Shown: piece after piece, positions 40,286 to 52,634 of the stretch
Layout: every line of letters starts with the position of its first letter
Numbering within the stretch: position 1 is the stretch's first letter
Assembly (NCBI RefSeq): GCF_021130785.1
Contig: NW_025777941.1
Span: 85,509-149,508 of the forward strand
Direction: 5' to 3'
DNA length: 64,000 bases
Source of the DNA: Homalodisca vitripennis
Taxonomy: Eukaryota; Arthropoda; Insecta; Hemiptera; Cicadellidae
The notes under the pieces: generated by a model
The model's input: the letters and a program-made list of their open reading frames with translations, nothing else
What the model was told of the DNA's origin: nothing
Databases searched by the model: none
Position numbers and translations under genes: made by a program

Positions 40286-43200
40286 TTACATATCAAAGTT
40301 TCCAAGTTTATTTAATTCGTCTAATATATCAGATTTTGCTTCATTTTTATAGCCATACGGTACTGTATCGATCTTATTTTCTAGGACAATTCTCTTATCA
40401 TCTTTAGCGTTCAGTGCCAGCTTGTTTATGGTAACAGTGTACAACTCATGTTTATAACTTTTGATGGACTGTCATCTCCCTAAATTCTTCTTTATCTTCG
40501 AACAAACATCTCTTCAAGTTTTCGATATTTATTGTTTTATTTACAACGCTTCTCTTAATTCCTTTACACCTAACTGGGTTTTTATCTAGATATTTGTACG
40601 AGTACATCTTAGACCTTAAACCACAAAATTCTTCTAAAACTTCGCTATTTAACTCATCTTTGAATTTCCCTATTACCTTCTTATTTTTAGTAGTGAAACA
40701 TTCATGATCTTTTGGATAATCACTTGTATCAAAGTCATCTATATTTTCTTTAATAATTTTAAAAGGATCTCGTTTCAATTCTAGAAAATAACTGTCTGTA
40801 TCCATGTAACACAGATTCAAATCTGGATCAAACTTCTTTTAATTTGTTGTAATAAAACTCGTACATTAGCAATTTTGAGAGGTCGAGAACTGAAAATCCT
40901 ATGTAAATCGGTTTGTTAAATTTAACCTTTTGTTTGTACATGTGACTCGCTATACAGTTGTCGTCAAAGATGTTAAAGCATTTGAAATTTGTTTTCTTAG
41001 CTTGTTTCATTGAAAATTCTTCATTTCCAAGCTTAATATCACATCTGTTTCTCACATTTTCCATAGATTTTCCAAAAACTGAGTTGTTCATCAGCTTATA
41101 AAAGTCCTTTTCAAAGTCGCTTGTAGCTTTGGTTCTCATGTTTGTGTTAAAATCAATGTATTCTTTCATAAAAGGCTTCTGATCGAATGCAATAACTCTA
41201 TTCACATGTTTCAAAATCATACCTTGTTCCAAATAGAACTTCAAATTTCTCGAATGAACAAACGTATTCAGTTTTATCCAGTAGAGTTGTGCAAAGTTTG
41301 TTTTTAAAATGTTCTGGAGCAAGAGGTAAATCCTTGTGATGTTCGTGTAAATTTGTTGGATATCCAAGATCGACTTCGAGAATATAGCCATAATCTTCGT
41401 CGCCAGTGAGTTCTAAAATTGTTTCTTGCCACTCTTCTTTTGTATACGTTTTAGGATCCATCCACTTGATATCACTAAACGGCAGTTTTTGCATAAGACC
41501 ATACCCATAAAGGTTGTTTGCATCGAGATAGAGTAAATAGTTTTCGGGCTTTGTCTTATCAAAATCTTTTAAATATTTGTTATTTGCTTTCACATATCGT
41601 TTAATACACTGAGAAATGCCCCCGCGAATGCCTTTTTCAATCATCAAATACATATTATAATCACTAATTAATTGTAATTCTATCTTCGTTAATTTTAACA
41701 TTGCGTCCCATGCGAGACTGGGAGCTGTTAGATAGTGTGCCGGATCGAGTTTATAGCAATTCAAACAAATATTCCTAAAATTTTCAAAGATATCAGCGAG
41801 CAATAGAACATCTTGAATGTTATAGAGATCAGAGTAATTTCCTAGATTTTTCTCTTTTAATTTGTTCCAAACATTTAAGTAGTGTTGAAAATCTTTCTCA
41901 GATATGCTCTCATCTGTCAAAAGTGAATAGAAATCTTGAATTCTCAATTCTTCTGTGTAATCAAGTTTTTCAATACTGTCGATAAATTCATAGGGAAATA
42001 TTCCTTTTCCAGATAGAATTTTAAAAATCTCGTCGTCGTCATTTGGCTGTCTTTCTATTATCTCATTCAGTCCATCTTGTATAAAATGATTTGTATGTTT
42101 GAAGTCTTCTCTCTTTAGATTTTTAGCTAACTTTTCTATAGACGAGGCCATGAATCTGAACGTGTCTACAAACGAAAACTTGATGAATTTTTCTTGGCTT
42201 ATCACCTTCGAATTCATAGCCATATCCAGAAATTTACAGAATAATTTATATATTTTTCATCGGTGTTTGCAATCAAATCAACATTTCCATATTGTTTAGC
42301 CAATTCTTTTATGTACAAATGAGTATCGTAATTTGACATATTGTGGCAGAAAACGGGAATATTTCTGAGGAAATTTCAAATTTAGATTGCAACATGCATG
42401 AGCTGCGCCTCGAAACTTGCCGGTTAAATGACAATGATCTCTCACTTTATTATAACTCTTATCTTTCCAACTATCAGGAGTAAAACCATACTGAATTGAC
42501 CCAACATCATAAGCAGACCATTCACAGATATGACAAACGTTTGAATTTTGATACGAAATTTCTTCTTCTTCTGTCAATTTCATAGGTTTCATGTTCTTAG
42601 AATTATATTTTTTCGCTATGTATTTCGATAATTTATTGAGTTCTTCAAACAATTTTGTCGGGACGTTTTTCAAATCTTCTTCATTTTTGGCACGATAACA
42701 TATCGGTTTGTACATGCGATTGGTCACATTCGACACTAAATATAGAGTAAAACCATAAGGAATGTGCCTCTGAATCTTGGTTGTAGTCGATCTTTGTGGA
42801 TTGTTCTTGCATGTCGGAATTTTTTCTAATATGCTCTCAAAGTCCATATAAATTACGTACGGATGGTTAAATTTCTTTTGATAATTAGTAAATTTAGTTG
42901 TTTGACCTGGAAATGTCATAATTGGCTTACAAACTTCATGATTTTTACAAATTTCTAAATGATCTGTTAAATCTCCAGATTTGTAAAAATGGCTTAAACA
43001 TCTTCTACACAAAAATTTTCTTTCTTTATGTTTAGACAACTGCGAAGAAACAAGCTTATTTAAATCGGTTATCAAAACATAATGAGATTTATCATCTTGT
43101 TTAACATACAATAAATCAATGTTTGTTTCAGCGTCATATTTTTCAGAAATTTGTAACGGAACAATGTTAATATTTTCATCAAAACTGTAGACATTGATAG

Positions 43201-44231
43201 ACATTGTTGGATACTTATACTTGGAATTGTAGCTTCGTTTTTCAAATATTTGTATATCTTTCAGAGACATTGGATACTCAAAACCTGAAAATATTTCGTC
43301 ATTCACAAATTTTTTCGTATTGCTTTACACGTTCACAGTCTCTTTCTGGTTTTTTCAATAGCACATCTTATTGAGTAAATAAAGCAAAAATCATCTCTAT
43401 TTTTTATATTTATACAAGCTTTTTTATCTTTGATATTCTTTGGTAAATCGATGTATGATCCTGCATTCATCATTTCGTGTTTGTTAAGGCTCAAAACTAG
43501 TTGTTTTACAACTTTTAAATGTCCATCCGGAACCTTTATTTGGATTATTCGTTTGTTCTCGATGTGTTAATTTAATTAAATTGCTTAGTAATAAAGTCGT
43601 TTACGTCAAAGATTTCGTCTGCTTTGATAGTAAAATACATTAGACATGTTTGCGGTTCACCATTCACTAAAGTTCGTTCGTATTCACATTTCAAAGAGAG
43701 ATAACCCTTCATATTTTTAACATTCTCTTGAAATTTTTTCTATTAAACTTTTAATTTCTGGCCTCATAATTGATAGATATTTGTAAATTGACATGGAATT
43801 GTCGTTCAAGTTTGTTAAAATGTATTGCTTGAAAAGACCGTGTATAGAGGATAAAACTTCGACATCAATGATATTTTCGGATTTTACTTTAAGAGTTTTA
43901 TCAATTTCTTCGATCATTTCAGACTTGGTTTTATCGTTAGTACCGATAGCCAACTTTTCAGCTATTGAATGAAGTTTTTTCATCATTAAATAGGTCGAGA
44001 TTTTTCTTTTCAACTTTGAAATTTCTCTTTAATTCACGTAATTTCTCAATATTAAACATGTTTTCGTGATCGGCAATTTTATTTTCTCTAGCCCACTGTC
44101 TTAAATAATTTAGTTCATTATTGTAAATTTGCTTGTTTTTTTTCATGACTTTTAGAATTATAATGGCGATCATAGTTTTTTCTTAAAATTTCTATTTTGC
44201 AGAACGGACATGATATTTTATCGCGCTCCAT
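40286..44231 (-). pseudogene. Protein-primed-type DNA polymerase B (broken), element B
   Basis: Starts MERDK at 44231 with a C2H2-like finger. Exo I YMDFESIL (about 42830-42855), nuclease-like RDHCHLTGKFRGAAHACC (about 42390-42445), motif A YLDANNLYGYGLMQ (about 41490-41535), motif B LMNNSVFGKSMENV (about 41058-41100) and motif C CYMDTDSYFLEL (about 40780-40815). The stretches 42296-43306 and 41198-42223 are open over 336 and 341 codons. Breaks near 40463, 40837, 41263, 42190, 42233, 42335-42370, 43315, 43520, 43570, 43735, 43980 and 44145. The 3' end is intact, unlike A. Confidence 0.85.
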
Positions 44232-44246
44232 TTAGATAGAAAAATT

Positions 44247-44892
44247 TATTTAACTAAATGGTGCTTGTAAACCAACGATTGCGCCTCTCATGGCGTGATA
44301 TCACTACGGATATGACGCAGGCGAAGCGATTATCGTGATGGTCGGTCTGTAGTAGCACACCTCGACTGTCATTGATACACACAGCGCAATCTTTCGGAAC
44401 TAAAATGTCGGTAATGCAGATTTGCTTTTAAGAATAAAAATTGTGTTCCCGTTTACTATTATAACATTTTCTTTTTCAAAATGTTAGATAATTTTACCTA
44501 TTTTAAATATGCGTACATTTTGTTACTTGTAATTTTCAAATTGTATTTTAAATTAATTTCTTAAATTTTTACTTCTCGATGGGCTGTTGTATTGTGTTGC
44601 TGAGTATATATGTCCGCGAATTCGGTTTGGTCGGTTAGGAAGTTTACTTCTGAACTGTTTCAATGCGAGTGGCCATAGCGGAGAAACACCAAGTTCAGAA
44701 GTATTCAGATCGTATTCCGGAACCATTTCTCTATCCGTATCTCGCTCTTCTCTCTCTCTCTAGCCTGAATATAGATCCTAGCCTATAAACGGCAGAAGTG
44801 ATCGTGTCATAGGCATAAAAAGAGAGGGAGAGAGAAAGAGACAGAGGGAGGAGAAAAGGTCGACCGAGAAATGGTTTTGCACTTTTTGACTT
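44247..44892. other. Conserved non-coding region between polymerase and right TIR, element B
   Basis: Counterpart of 18759-19376: GC-richer block with GCGCCTCTCATGGCGTGATA, an extra segment CTCGACTGTCATTGATACAC near 44363-44382, AT-rich middle, TATA-like site and CT/GA-rich runs. No gene. Strong conservation with A despite lack of coding capacity. Confidence 0.5.
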
Positions 44893-44910
44893 TGAATTTT
44901 TTCTATTTAA

Positions 44911-45216
44911 ATGGAGTTCTTGAAGGAGTTAAATGATATTGGAGAATGTAAGTTTAAAGAGTATAAGAAGTTAAATGAATTGGAAGAAAGGAAGAAACAT
45001 AGAATCTTGAATTTGGAGAAAATGAAAGATAAATTCGGGTTTACAATAATTGCCGAGTTGGAAGATTGTAAAGTACACTTGCCGAACAGATTTTTGACTG
45101 TTTTGGATGAGAAAAAGATTAAAGAATTAAACAAAAATGAAAAATTACACTTGATTGTTACTGGAAAGAAGACTATTAAAGATAAAGACTGTGTTACAAT
45201 TAACTTTGTAGAATAA
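44911..45216 (+). CDS. TIR-encoded putative OB-fold protein, right copy, element B
   Basis: Intact 101-residue frame, same protein as 19391-19696 with a two-residue difference near the end (KDKDCVTINFVE). The survival of an intact frame at one end of each element contrasts with the broken genes around it and hints at recent function. OB-fold and ssDNA binding are inferred from the strand pattern GFTIIAELEDCKVHLPNRF. Confidence 0.55.
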   Translation: MEFLKELNDIGECKFKEYKKLNELEERKKHRILNLEKMKDKFGFTIIAELEDCKVHLPNRFLTVLDEKKIKELNKNEKLHLIVTGKKTIKDKDCVTINFVE

Positions 45217-45226
45217 AGTCTTAACT

Positions 45227-45784
45227 CTAAAACTTGCAGTCCCTCCCCACGTCATAGTACTGTTTTGATAACCATAGTTGGTGTCTTTCTTCATAGGAAT
45301 CACATGGAATATTATCTACAGTAATACCTTTTGTTTCACACAAAATGTGGCTATATTCTATAAGAAAAATTCTATAATGCTCTTTAATGAATTGTGTTGA
45401 TAAATCTTGATACTCACAAAAATTCCTAAGAAATTCATCAATTAAGTCCTTGATTATCTTGAAAGAACGTATAATATGGGAAAAATGTCATAAAAAAACG
45501 ATGAAAACTCTCTGTTTGTTTATTTTTTACTTTCTTTTCAATATCTTTCGTAATTATATTAAATATGTAATCCCTTACTTTTTTAGTTTTTTGCCGATAG
45601 TAAAACACTCCATTAGACGTTTTTTCTGCAAAAGACTTTACAAGTTCTTTGAATTCTGTATCATTTAAGGAAAGTATCAACTGTTCTTTAAAATGTTTTG
45701 GTAATTCGTTGAACTCGTTAAAATTGTCTTTCTTTGTAAGTTTTTGAAATGCTAGAAAACTGAAGAGAGCTTGGTGAGTTTCAT
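45227..45784 (-). pseudogene. TIR-encoded unknown protein, right copy, element B
   Basis: Counterpart of 28209-28766, starting at 45784 with the same B-type N-terminal segment (SLQFLA-like and ELPKHFKEQLI). Extra bases near 45780, 45760 and 45448 break it. The open part covers LSLNDTEFKELVKSFAEK to FFPYYTFFQD. Confidence 0.55.
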
Positions 45785-46133
45785 GTTGTTTATTTAGTAG
45801 AAAAGTTTTTTTATTAAAGTATGTTTTTAGTAAAAATGTTTTAAATTGATTAAATTTTATTAAGATAAAACCTTTATTCGTAGCAGATTTGACAACATTT
45901 TACAAAGCACAGCTTAAGAAAGTAGAAGCTCAGATTCGGTTAATTTTTCATTCTACAGAGTAGATAGTAATGTACCGATCGCTTTTGGAGACGAACGGAC
46001 TGTAGATTCGGTTAATTTTTCATTGAGATTTGCTGTGTTATTTCTCAGCTTCCTTTATGGTACATTGAACAGTATTTTACATTGCTTTTCGGTTGGCTCC
46101 GAAAGTGCGCCAGGAACCCCATATTACTATCTA

Positions 46134-46135
<2 letters not shown>

Positions 46136-46193
<58 letters not shown>
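46136..46193. repeat. TA microsatellite between Polinton B and the mariner element
   Basis: A run of about 29 TA units, continuous with 27832-27852 before element B inserted. Confidence 0.85.
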
Positions 46194-46195
<2 letters not shown>

Positions 46196-46346
46196 GGGTG
46201 ATTCAAAAAGAGCGCCGGTTTTGAAAAGACCGGTAAATTTTATTTTATCGGTTGGCAACAATGTTTGACCTTGATTCTATTTCTGACTACATTCCGATTG
46301 TTGACGCAGCTGATATTTCTCTCATTAGTGCATTCTGTGTCTAACC

Positions 46347-46957
46347 ATGGAGAAGTTTACTTGTGCCCAACGAGTGTTAATAGTGAAAACGTTTTATCAG
46401 AGTGGAGAGAGTTATGCGGCTACTGCGGTAACGACTTCGCGGTACTCTAGGACGTAATGAAGCATCGAATGAATCAACAGTTCGCAGACTCATGACAAAG
46501 TTTCAAGAAACGGGTTCAACAGTCGAACTCAAAAGTTCTGGACGTCGTCGTTGTGCCCGAACTGAACAGAACATTGAGGTGGTTCGTGACAGTATGGCTG
46601 TTAGCCCAGCGAAATCAACAATTGGGTTTAAGATGTTCTTCTGTACGGAGAATTCTTCGGTACGATCTTAAATATCACCACTATAAAATTCAGCTGACGC
46701 AACAATTGAAAGTGGCAGATCACCAGAAGAGACGACAGTTTGTTGATTGGGTATTGAGAAATTCGCAGGAGGAAGAAAACTTCACAATGAATATCATCTT
46801 CAGTGATGAAGCGCACTTCCAATTGAATGGATTTGTTAATAAACAGAACTGCCATATCTGGGGTTCAGAAAACCCTCGCATGATTAACGAAAGGGAAATG
46901 TATCCACAACGAGCGACAGTTTGGTGCGGCTTTTGGTCGGGCGGCGTCATCGGCCCT

Positions 46958-46959
<2 letters not shown>
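46347..46959 (+). pseudogene. Tc1/mariner-type transposase, N-terminal part
   Basis: Starts MEKFTCAQRVLIVKTFYQSG at 46347 with a helix-turn-helix region (NESTVRRLMTKFQETGSTVE; ELKSSGRRR) and reaches the first catalytic Asp in NIIFSDEAHFQLNGFVNKQN (about 46792-46850), then WGSENPR and RATVWCGFWSGGVIGPYF, where the LINE inserts. Frame breaks lie near 46440-46450 and 46555-46600, with a deletion near 46650. The family excises and inserts at TA. Confidence 0.75.
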
Positions 46960-47007
<48 letters not shown>

Positions 47008-47019
47008 TATTATTTATAA

Positions 47020-47049
47020 GGGCATAAAACACGGAGGTTATCAATGCCC
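47020..47049 (-). other. 3'-terminal stem-loop of the LINE
   Basis: On the minus strand GGGCAT and ATGCCC pair around GATAACCTCC just before the tail. In the fragment at 11880-12083 the stem is GGGCAA/TTGCCC, a compensating base-pair change. Confidence 0.5.
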
Positions 47050-47335
47050 GTAGGGTTAACGGACACCTACATTTTAAAATATGGTGTCACGTTATCAGTA
47101 CAAAGAATAGACAGCGGATCACTGTGTCAAAGAAGATTATCACATTAAGACAATAAGAAAAACAACAGCAGTGAACAGAGGACTAAAACTAAATAACAAA
47201 AATAGCCGAGAGGCTGTAAAGGGGCCCAATAGTTAAAATATGTCAGATAAATAATAACGATAATAAATATAACAACAATATAATGCTAATACCAGGTAAG
47301 TTAGTGAAGGTAAGGTTGTAAAGGGACCCACCCTC

Positions 47336-47432
47336 ACTAATAACAAATAACAATAACAAATAACAATACCAAATAACAATAACAAATAACAATAACAAAT
47401 AACAATAACAAATAACAATAAATAGAAGGACA
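47336..47432. repeat. AACAAATAACAAT microsatellite in the LINE 3' region
   Basis: Repeats of AACAATAACAAAT over about 95 bp, between the end of ORF2 and the tail. Confidence 0.8.
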
Positions 47433-47465
47433 AAGTTTATATAACTTAACAGGTACTCGCTCAGA

Positions 47466-50400
47466 TCAAATCTTTGAGATAAGACTCGTTCTTCTTAAGA
47501 ATTCAAAAAGCTTTACAATGACTGACTCATCATCCCCCAACAGATCGAATAGACTTGCTGGGAGCTGACAAGATCGTCTTAGCGTTGCATAATTACGGCA
47601 TTCGACCAAAATATGTTCAACACTCAAAGCCACTCCACAACGCGCACACTCCGGGGGATCCCCGCGACTCATGAGGTACCCGTGAGTCAGCAGCGTGTGA
47701 CCGATTCGCAACCGACACAGCACTACTTCCTCTCTGCGGTTTCTCGCGGATGGCTGTCCCCCAGGGAGCTACTGTGTGTTTTATGGCTCTCAGCTTGTTG
47801 CACACCGTCCGAGACCAAGAATCACCCCAAACTCGTCTTAACTTCTCCTTCACCATTGGCTTTAGGTCTGACCCTGTCACCATAGCAGTAAAAGGAGGAA
47901 GCTCATGAGCACTCCCAGCAGCCTTGTCGGCAAGCTCATTTCCGGGAATTCCCGCGTGACCGGGCACCCACACCAGAACAACCTGTATATTTTGGACTTG
48001 AAGTCTGTGAATGGCACATCGGATATCGCGCACAAGGACATGTTTTGGATACATGTCCTTGATTGCTTGCAGACTACTAAGCGAGTCGGAGCAGATGACC
48101 AGCCTTCTGGTCCTGGGGCAGACGATGTTCAATGCTTTCAAAATAGCGGTCAGTTCTGCCGTGTAGACTGACGCTACAGAGGGCAGACAGAATCTATACT
48201 CACGACTCGCCGTTATGAACGCACATCCGGTGCCATTCTCAGACCTAGATCCATCAGTGTTAAATTATGTCGCAAGGTGCCCGAGCACTCAGGAGTTCCC
48301 GGAAAGCCTGCGTGAACACTAAATTAGAAGTGTTTTCTTTCTTGTACTTGTGAAGTGACAGGTCAACTTCGGGACTTAATACTAACCAGGGAGGGATATC
48401 ACTCTGGTAGCATTGGCTTACTTGGTACTCCTCGATACCAAGGTCCGAGAGAAGCGCTTTAGCCCTTAGTCCAAATGGAGCTGAGATGTTAAGGCGATTA
48501 GCATAGACTTCGATCAAGTAATTTTCAAATACGTGTTCATATGCCGGATTTTCGGGCTTGGCTTTAAGGGAGTGAAAATAATTTATAGCAAGTTGCTTGC
48601 GTCTCATATCCAGCATTGGTTCACTAGCCTCCGCTAATAAGCTAGGTGTAGGGCTTGAACGAAAAGCTCCAGTAGCCAACCTGATCGCAGAGTGGTGAAT
48701 CGAATCAAGCATTCCTAACGCGTTTGGCCGGGCAGAAGAATAAACCTGAGAACCATAGTCAAGGCACGAACGGACAAAAGCTTTGTAGAAACGTAGCATA
48801 CATGTCCTGTCCGCGCCCCACTTGGTCCCAGTAAGAACTCGAAGCATATTTAGCCTTTGTAGACATTTTGCCTTAAGGGATTTTAAGTGAGGGATCCATG
48901 TAAGTCGGGAATCAAATGTAAGACCCAAGAATCTCACAGTCCGACTTGATGTTATTCGGGATCTGTTCAAAGTAAGTGACAGTTCTAAATAGTTTCTTAG
49001 TCTGGAGAATGTTATACATTGGGTTTTGGAAGTAGAGAACGAAAATCCCGTCCGTCTACTCCATTCCTCTAGTCGCTTTATAGTTAGCTGCAGGGAACGC
49101 TCCGCCGTAACAAGTCTTCTTGCAGAGACGTAAACGGCGAAGTCGTCCACAAACAAAGAACAGCGCACAGGACGGCGGACACAAGCCGTTATGCCGTTTA
49201 TGGCGACGGCGAATAACGTGCAGCTCAAAACGCTTCCCTGTGGTACCCCGTTCTCCAGATTGGTTGTGCTGGATAGGTTTGTCCCTAGTCTAACCTGAAA
49301 TGTACGGTCAGACATGAAAACCCCTGAATGAAAGCCAGCATATTACCACTCACTCCCCATGCCTGGAAAGTGGTTAATGATGCCTCTCCGCCACGCTGTG
49401 TCATATGCTTTTTTCAGGTCAAAAAATACAGCGACTACTTGCTTTCCCTCAAGGAATGCGTTCACGTATGGTTGTCTCAAGGGAAACCATGAGGTCCAAC
49501 GTCGATCTTCCTTGGCGAAAGCCGCATTGCTCTCTCGAAAGGAGCTTGTTCTTTTCGAGGAACCAGATTAGCCTACGGTTTTACCATCCGCTCCAACACC
49601 TTAGAAAGGCAGCTGGTAAGCGAGATGGGCCGGTAACTAGACGGAGATAGTTTTGTCCTGTCCCGGTTTGTATAAGGGGATAACGTGGGATTTACGCCAT
49701 GCTAGTGGGAAAGTTTGTTCCTCAAACACTCTATTGTAGAGCGCTAAGAGGGCCCCCTTACCCTCTGAGGGTAAATGTCTAAGCATGGCATAGTGTACGT
49801 CATCCGGACCAGGAGCAGAGTTGGAAGTACATGACAGTGCGGAGTCCAACTCCTGCATAGAAAAACTTATATTTAAGGGACATGGATTTGGATTGTTGAG
49901 TAGTATGTCTATTTGTTCAGAATATTGCTTATATCTCAAAAACTCAGGACAGTAAGACGAACTTTTTGAAACCTCCGATATAGAGGAGGCCAACAGGTCG
50001 GCAACATCCCGGGGATCAGTCACAACGTCTCCGCCCGACTTGAGTCCCAAAATTGGCAAAGGTTGGGATTTGCCGCACACCGACCTTAACCTTCTCCATA
50101 CTTCGGCCTTTGGAGTTGTTCGAGATATTGTGGTCGCGAAATTTTGCCATGAGGTTCTTCGGGAATTTCTGAAGACTCGTCGCGTTTTTGCCCTATGGAA
50201 CCGGTAGGTTTCAAGATTTTCTTGGGTTGGGCGTTTGTTGAATCTTCGCAGGGCGCGTCTTCGCTCTCGCAATGCTCTCGAACACTCCTCTGTCCACCAA
50301 GGAACATTTTTTTCGTCTTGGTTCGGGTGATGTCTTCGGAATGCTATCCTGAGCTGCTGTTATTATAGAGCTTGTAAAAAGTTCTACTACGGTATTTATG

Positions 50401-51169
50401 TCCAATGGAGTATTTATATCAAGTAATGTAAATTGTTTTTGGAATTTATCCCAGTCACCTTTATCGATGATCCATTTTTGGTCTTCTAGTGATATTCAAC
50501 GAAGAATCAGGTATTTTGATCTGAATTGGGAAGTGATCACTCCCGAATGTGTCGGAGAGGACCTCCCAGTCGAATCTATGAGCAAGTTCTGGACTGCATA
50601 TAGATAAATCTATAGCAGACCGAACTCCCGTCCTTGGACACAGGTAAGTTGGGGGATCCGTCATTAAGGACGAAGATGTTTTGATCTCCGAGGACTCTTG
50701 CGACCAAGTTTCCCCTTGGTGTGGAATGGTTCTGACCCCCAAATGTTGTGGTGGGCATTGAAGTCGCCTAGGAGAAGAAAAGGCTTCGGTAACTGGCCGA
50801 TCAGTGCCTCGAGATCACCTTGACAGAGGGTGACTGGGATTGGTGGAAAGTAGACAGTACATATATACAGTTTAAACGGAACTTGGATTGACACACAAAC
50901 ACATTGGAGATTGGATTGGAGGGGCACCTCAGAGGCACCTAGGGATTCATCCACGAATAGAGCAACACCACCACAGGCATGCCCGTCGTGGAGGGAAATC
51001 TTCACGAAAGATGTCAAATCCCCTCAAGGGGGTTTGGCATCCCGGGTGGAGTTTAGTCTCTTGGATGCTAATTACATGAGGTGTTTTGGTTTGTAAAAGA
51101 TGTTTTACATCTTCCAAATGGTCCGCGATAACCATTAATATTCCATTGGATAATTTTAAATTCGTTCAT
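47466..51169 (-). pseudogene. LINE ORF2: endonuclease, reverse transcriptase, RNase H (broken)
   Basis: Starts MNEFKIIQWNINGY at 51169, overlapping the ORF1 stop (ATGA). Endonuclease motifs SIQETKLHPG (about 51045-51075) and LLLGDFNAHHNIWGSE (about 50735-50785). Reverse transcriptase: FPLAWRKSHVIPLYKPG, LENGVPQGSVLSCTLFAVAI (about 49210-49260) and CSLFVDDFAVY (about 49130-49160). RNase H: VICSDSLSSLQAI and VWVPGHAGIPGNELADKAAG (about 47920-47985). The C-terminal finger is CARCGVALSVEHILVEC (about 47600-47650). Breaks near 51125, 50745, 50460, 50300, 49640, 49320, 48255 and 47720. It would copy its own RNA at nicked chromosomal sites. Confidence 0.85.
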
Positions 51170-52634
51170 GTTTTATTTAATTTGTATGTAATTTTCTGTC
51201 TGTTTTTATTTTTATTAAGTTTAAATGTACCTTGAGTTGTTTGAAATTCCGATCGAAGCAGAAGGTCATCTCCCATTTCATCCTCATCAACTATGGAAAG
51301 TTGAGAAGAGCTGGGAGTGGGGGGTGATGAAACAGTGCTTCCCTTTGTTCTCGCCTGAGCTTTCGATCGGATTTGGGTTTTAAGTCTCTCTTGGAGAGAC
51401 TTCCTTTCCTCTGCCGTTTTGGAATGGTTAGATGGTCGTTCTTTACCTTTAGCGGGTGCCACGGACACAGAAACTGGCCTGGGAATGGCTCCTGTTTGTT
51501 TCGGGGGTCCCTGTGCTACGGGGGCAGAAGTCGTTATGACTACTCGCTTGTGTTTGCGGCAAGGCCTTGGCATTTAACTGCTGCACCAAGGCAGCGACCT
51601 GTTTAGTGAGTTCTCGCACCATGCCCTCCAGAGCGGAGCAGGAGGAGCACTGTGCGGGCTGGGCTGGAGGAGCAGAAGCGGCCTGAGAGTAGGAGATGTC
51701 TTTTCTTGGAGTTTGTCCAAGTCGTCTCCTATACTCCCTACGGGCGTCGCCAAAAGACAGTTTTTCTAGTGTAACTAACTTCAATATCTCTTTCTCCTCC
51801 AAATAAATCTTGCAACTGCGAGAGCTTGAAGAATGCTTGCCCTTACAGTTCACACAGTGCTCTTCTCCGCTTGTGCAATCTTTGTCATTGTGGCCACTTT
51901 GACCACATCTGCTACATGTCTCTAAGCCGCTGCATGTTTTGCTCGAATGTCCGAAACGCTGGCATCTGAAACATCTTTGGGGATTTCTGAAGTAAGGTTT
52001 AAACTTGAAGAGAAAGGTATCCTGCTCTAATCGTGGCTGGTGGGTGAGGTAGGGCGAAGGTCAAAATGTGACCTGGTGTGGGGTGTTGGTACACCATTCT
52101 CGACCCTCGTTATTCTCACCACATCAGTGACGAGAGAATCCTTTAACTCTTCCTTCAGTTCCGCTTCTGAGCAACACAGCATCTCGCGACTGAAAACTAT
52201 TCCCTTACTGCAATTTAGAGATTCATGAGGCTGTACAGTGATTTCTACCTGATCGTAAAAAGTCTTCATGGAGAGGAATTTCTGAGCTTGTAGAGCGTTC
52301 ACCGCCTCAACCAGGATAGTTCCGTTACGAAGTTTCCTGACCGATGACGGCGAACCGCCTGCTCCGACTAATGCCTTGTTGATCACAAAGGGACTCACTT
52401 TGGACAGATTGTCGCTCTCGTTTTTGTGTTTAAACACAAGGAAAAGTGGCGTAGGAAGATACTGTTTGTTTGAGTTACTTGTATTACTTAGTCTTATCTG
52501 TTTACTTATTTCTTCCCCATCTTCGGATTCTGAAGAGTGGGGACGTTTTTTTTATCTAAATCATTATTCGATTCTCTTGTTACTACTCGTTGTGTGTTTT
52601 GCCCGTAAGGTAAGGGTTCATTGCCCACATCCAT
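51166..52634 (-). pseudogene. LINE ORF1, RNA-binding protein with three CCHC knuckles (broken)
   Basis: Starts MDVGNEPLPYGQNTQRVV at 52634. An RRM-like segment (GTILVEAVNALQAQKFLSMK, KGIVFSREMLCCSE) is followed by three zinc knuckles, the last two CSRCGQSGHNDKDC and CVNCKGKHSSSSRSC (about 51835-51965), and a long Ser/Pro/Lys-rich tail ending KLNKT at 51166. The stop overlaps ORF2's ATG as ATGA. Breaks near 52510-52550, 52035 and 51570. Family role: packages element RNA. Confidence 0.75.

Larger units (their letters stand above)
27853..46135. mobile_element. Polinton (Maverick)/adintovirus-like element B
   Basis: An 18,283-bp element with termini 5'-AGTAGATAGTAATATGGGG and its inverted copy, flanked by TATATA (27847-27852 and 46136-46141). 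Same gene order as element A and similar sequence throughout, but it keeps the integrase, has two zinc-ribbon genes, three Bro cassettes and a longer minisatellite, and lacks the LINE fragment and the 1.2-kb insertion found in A. Most genes still carry one-base breaks, at different places from A. Confidence 0.9.
44893..46135. repeat. Element B right terminal inverted repeat
   Basis: Inverted copy of 27853-29095, ending ATATTACTATCTACT before TATATA. Confidence 0.85.

Noticed and set aside
2702..46135. Elements A and B as one segmental tandem duplication
   Set aside because: Each has its own 6-bp target duplication in unrelated flanks (piggyBac DNA against a TA microsatellite), so they are independent insertions.
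46023..46268. Open frame of 81 codons running through the TA microsatellite
   Set aside because: It consists of TIR sequence, an (IY)n stretch from the TA repeat and the mariner terminus; no plausible start context or family.
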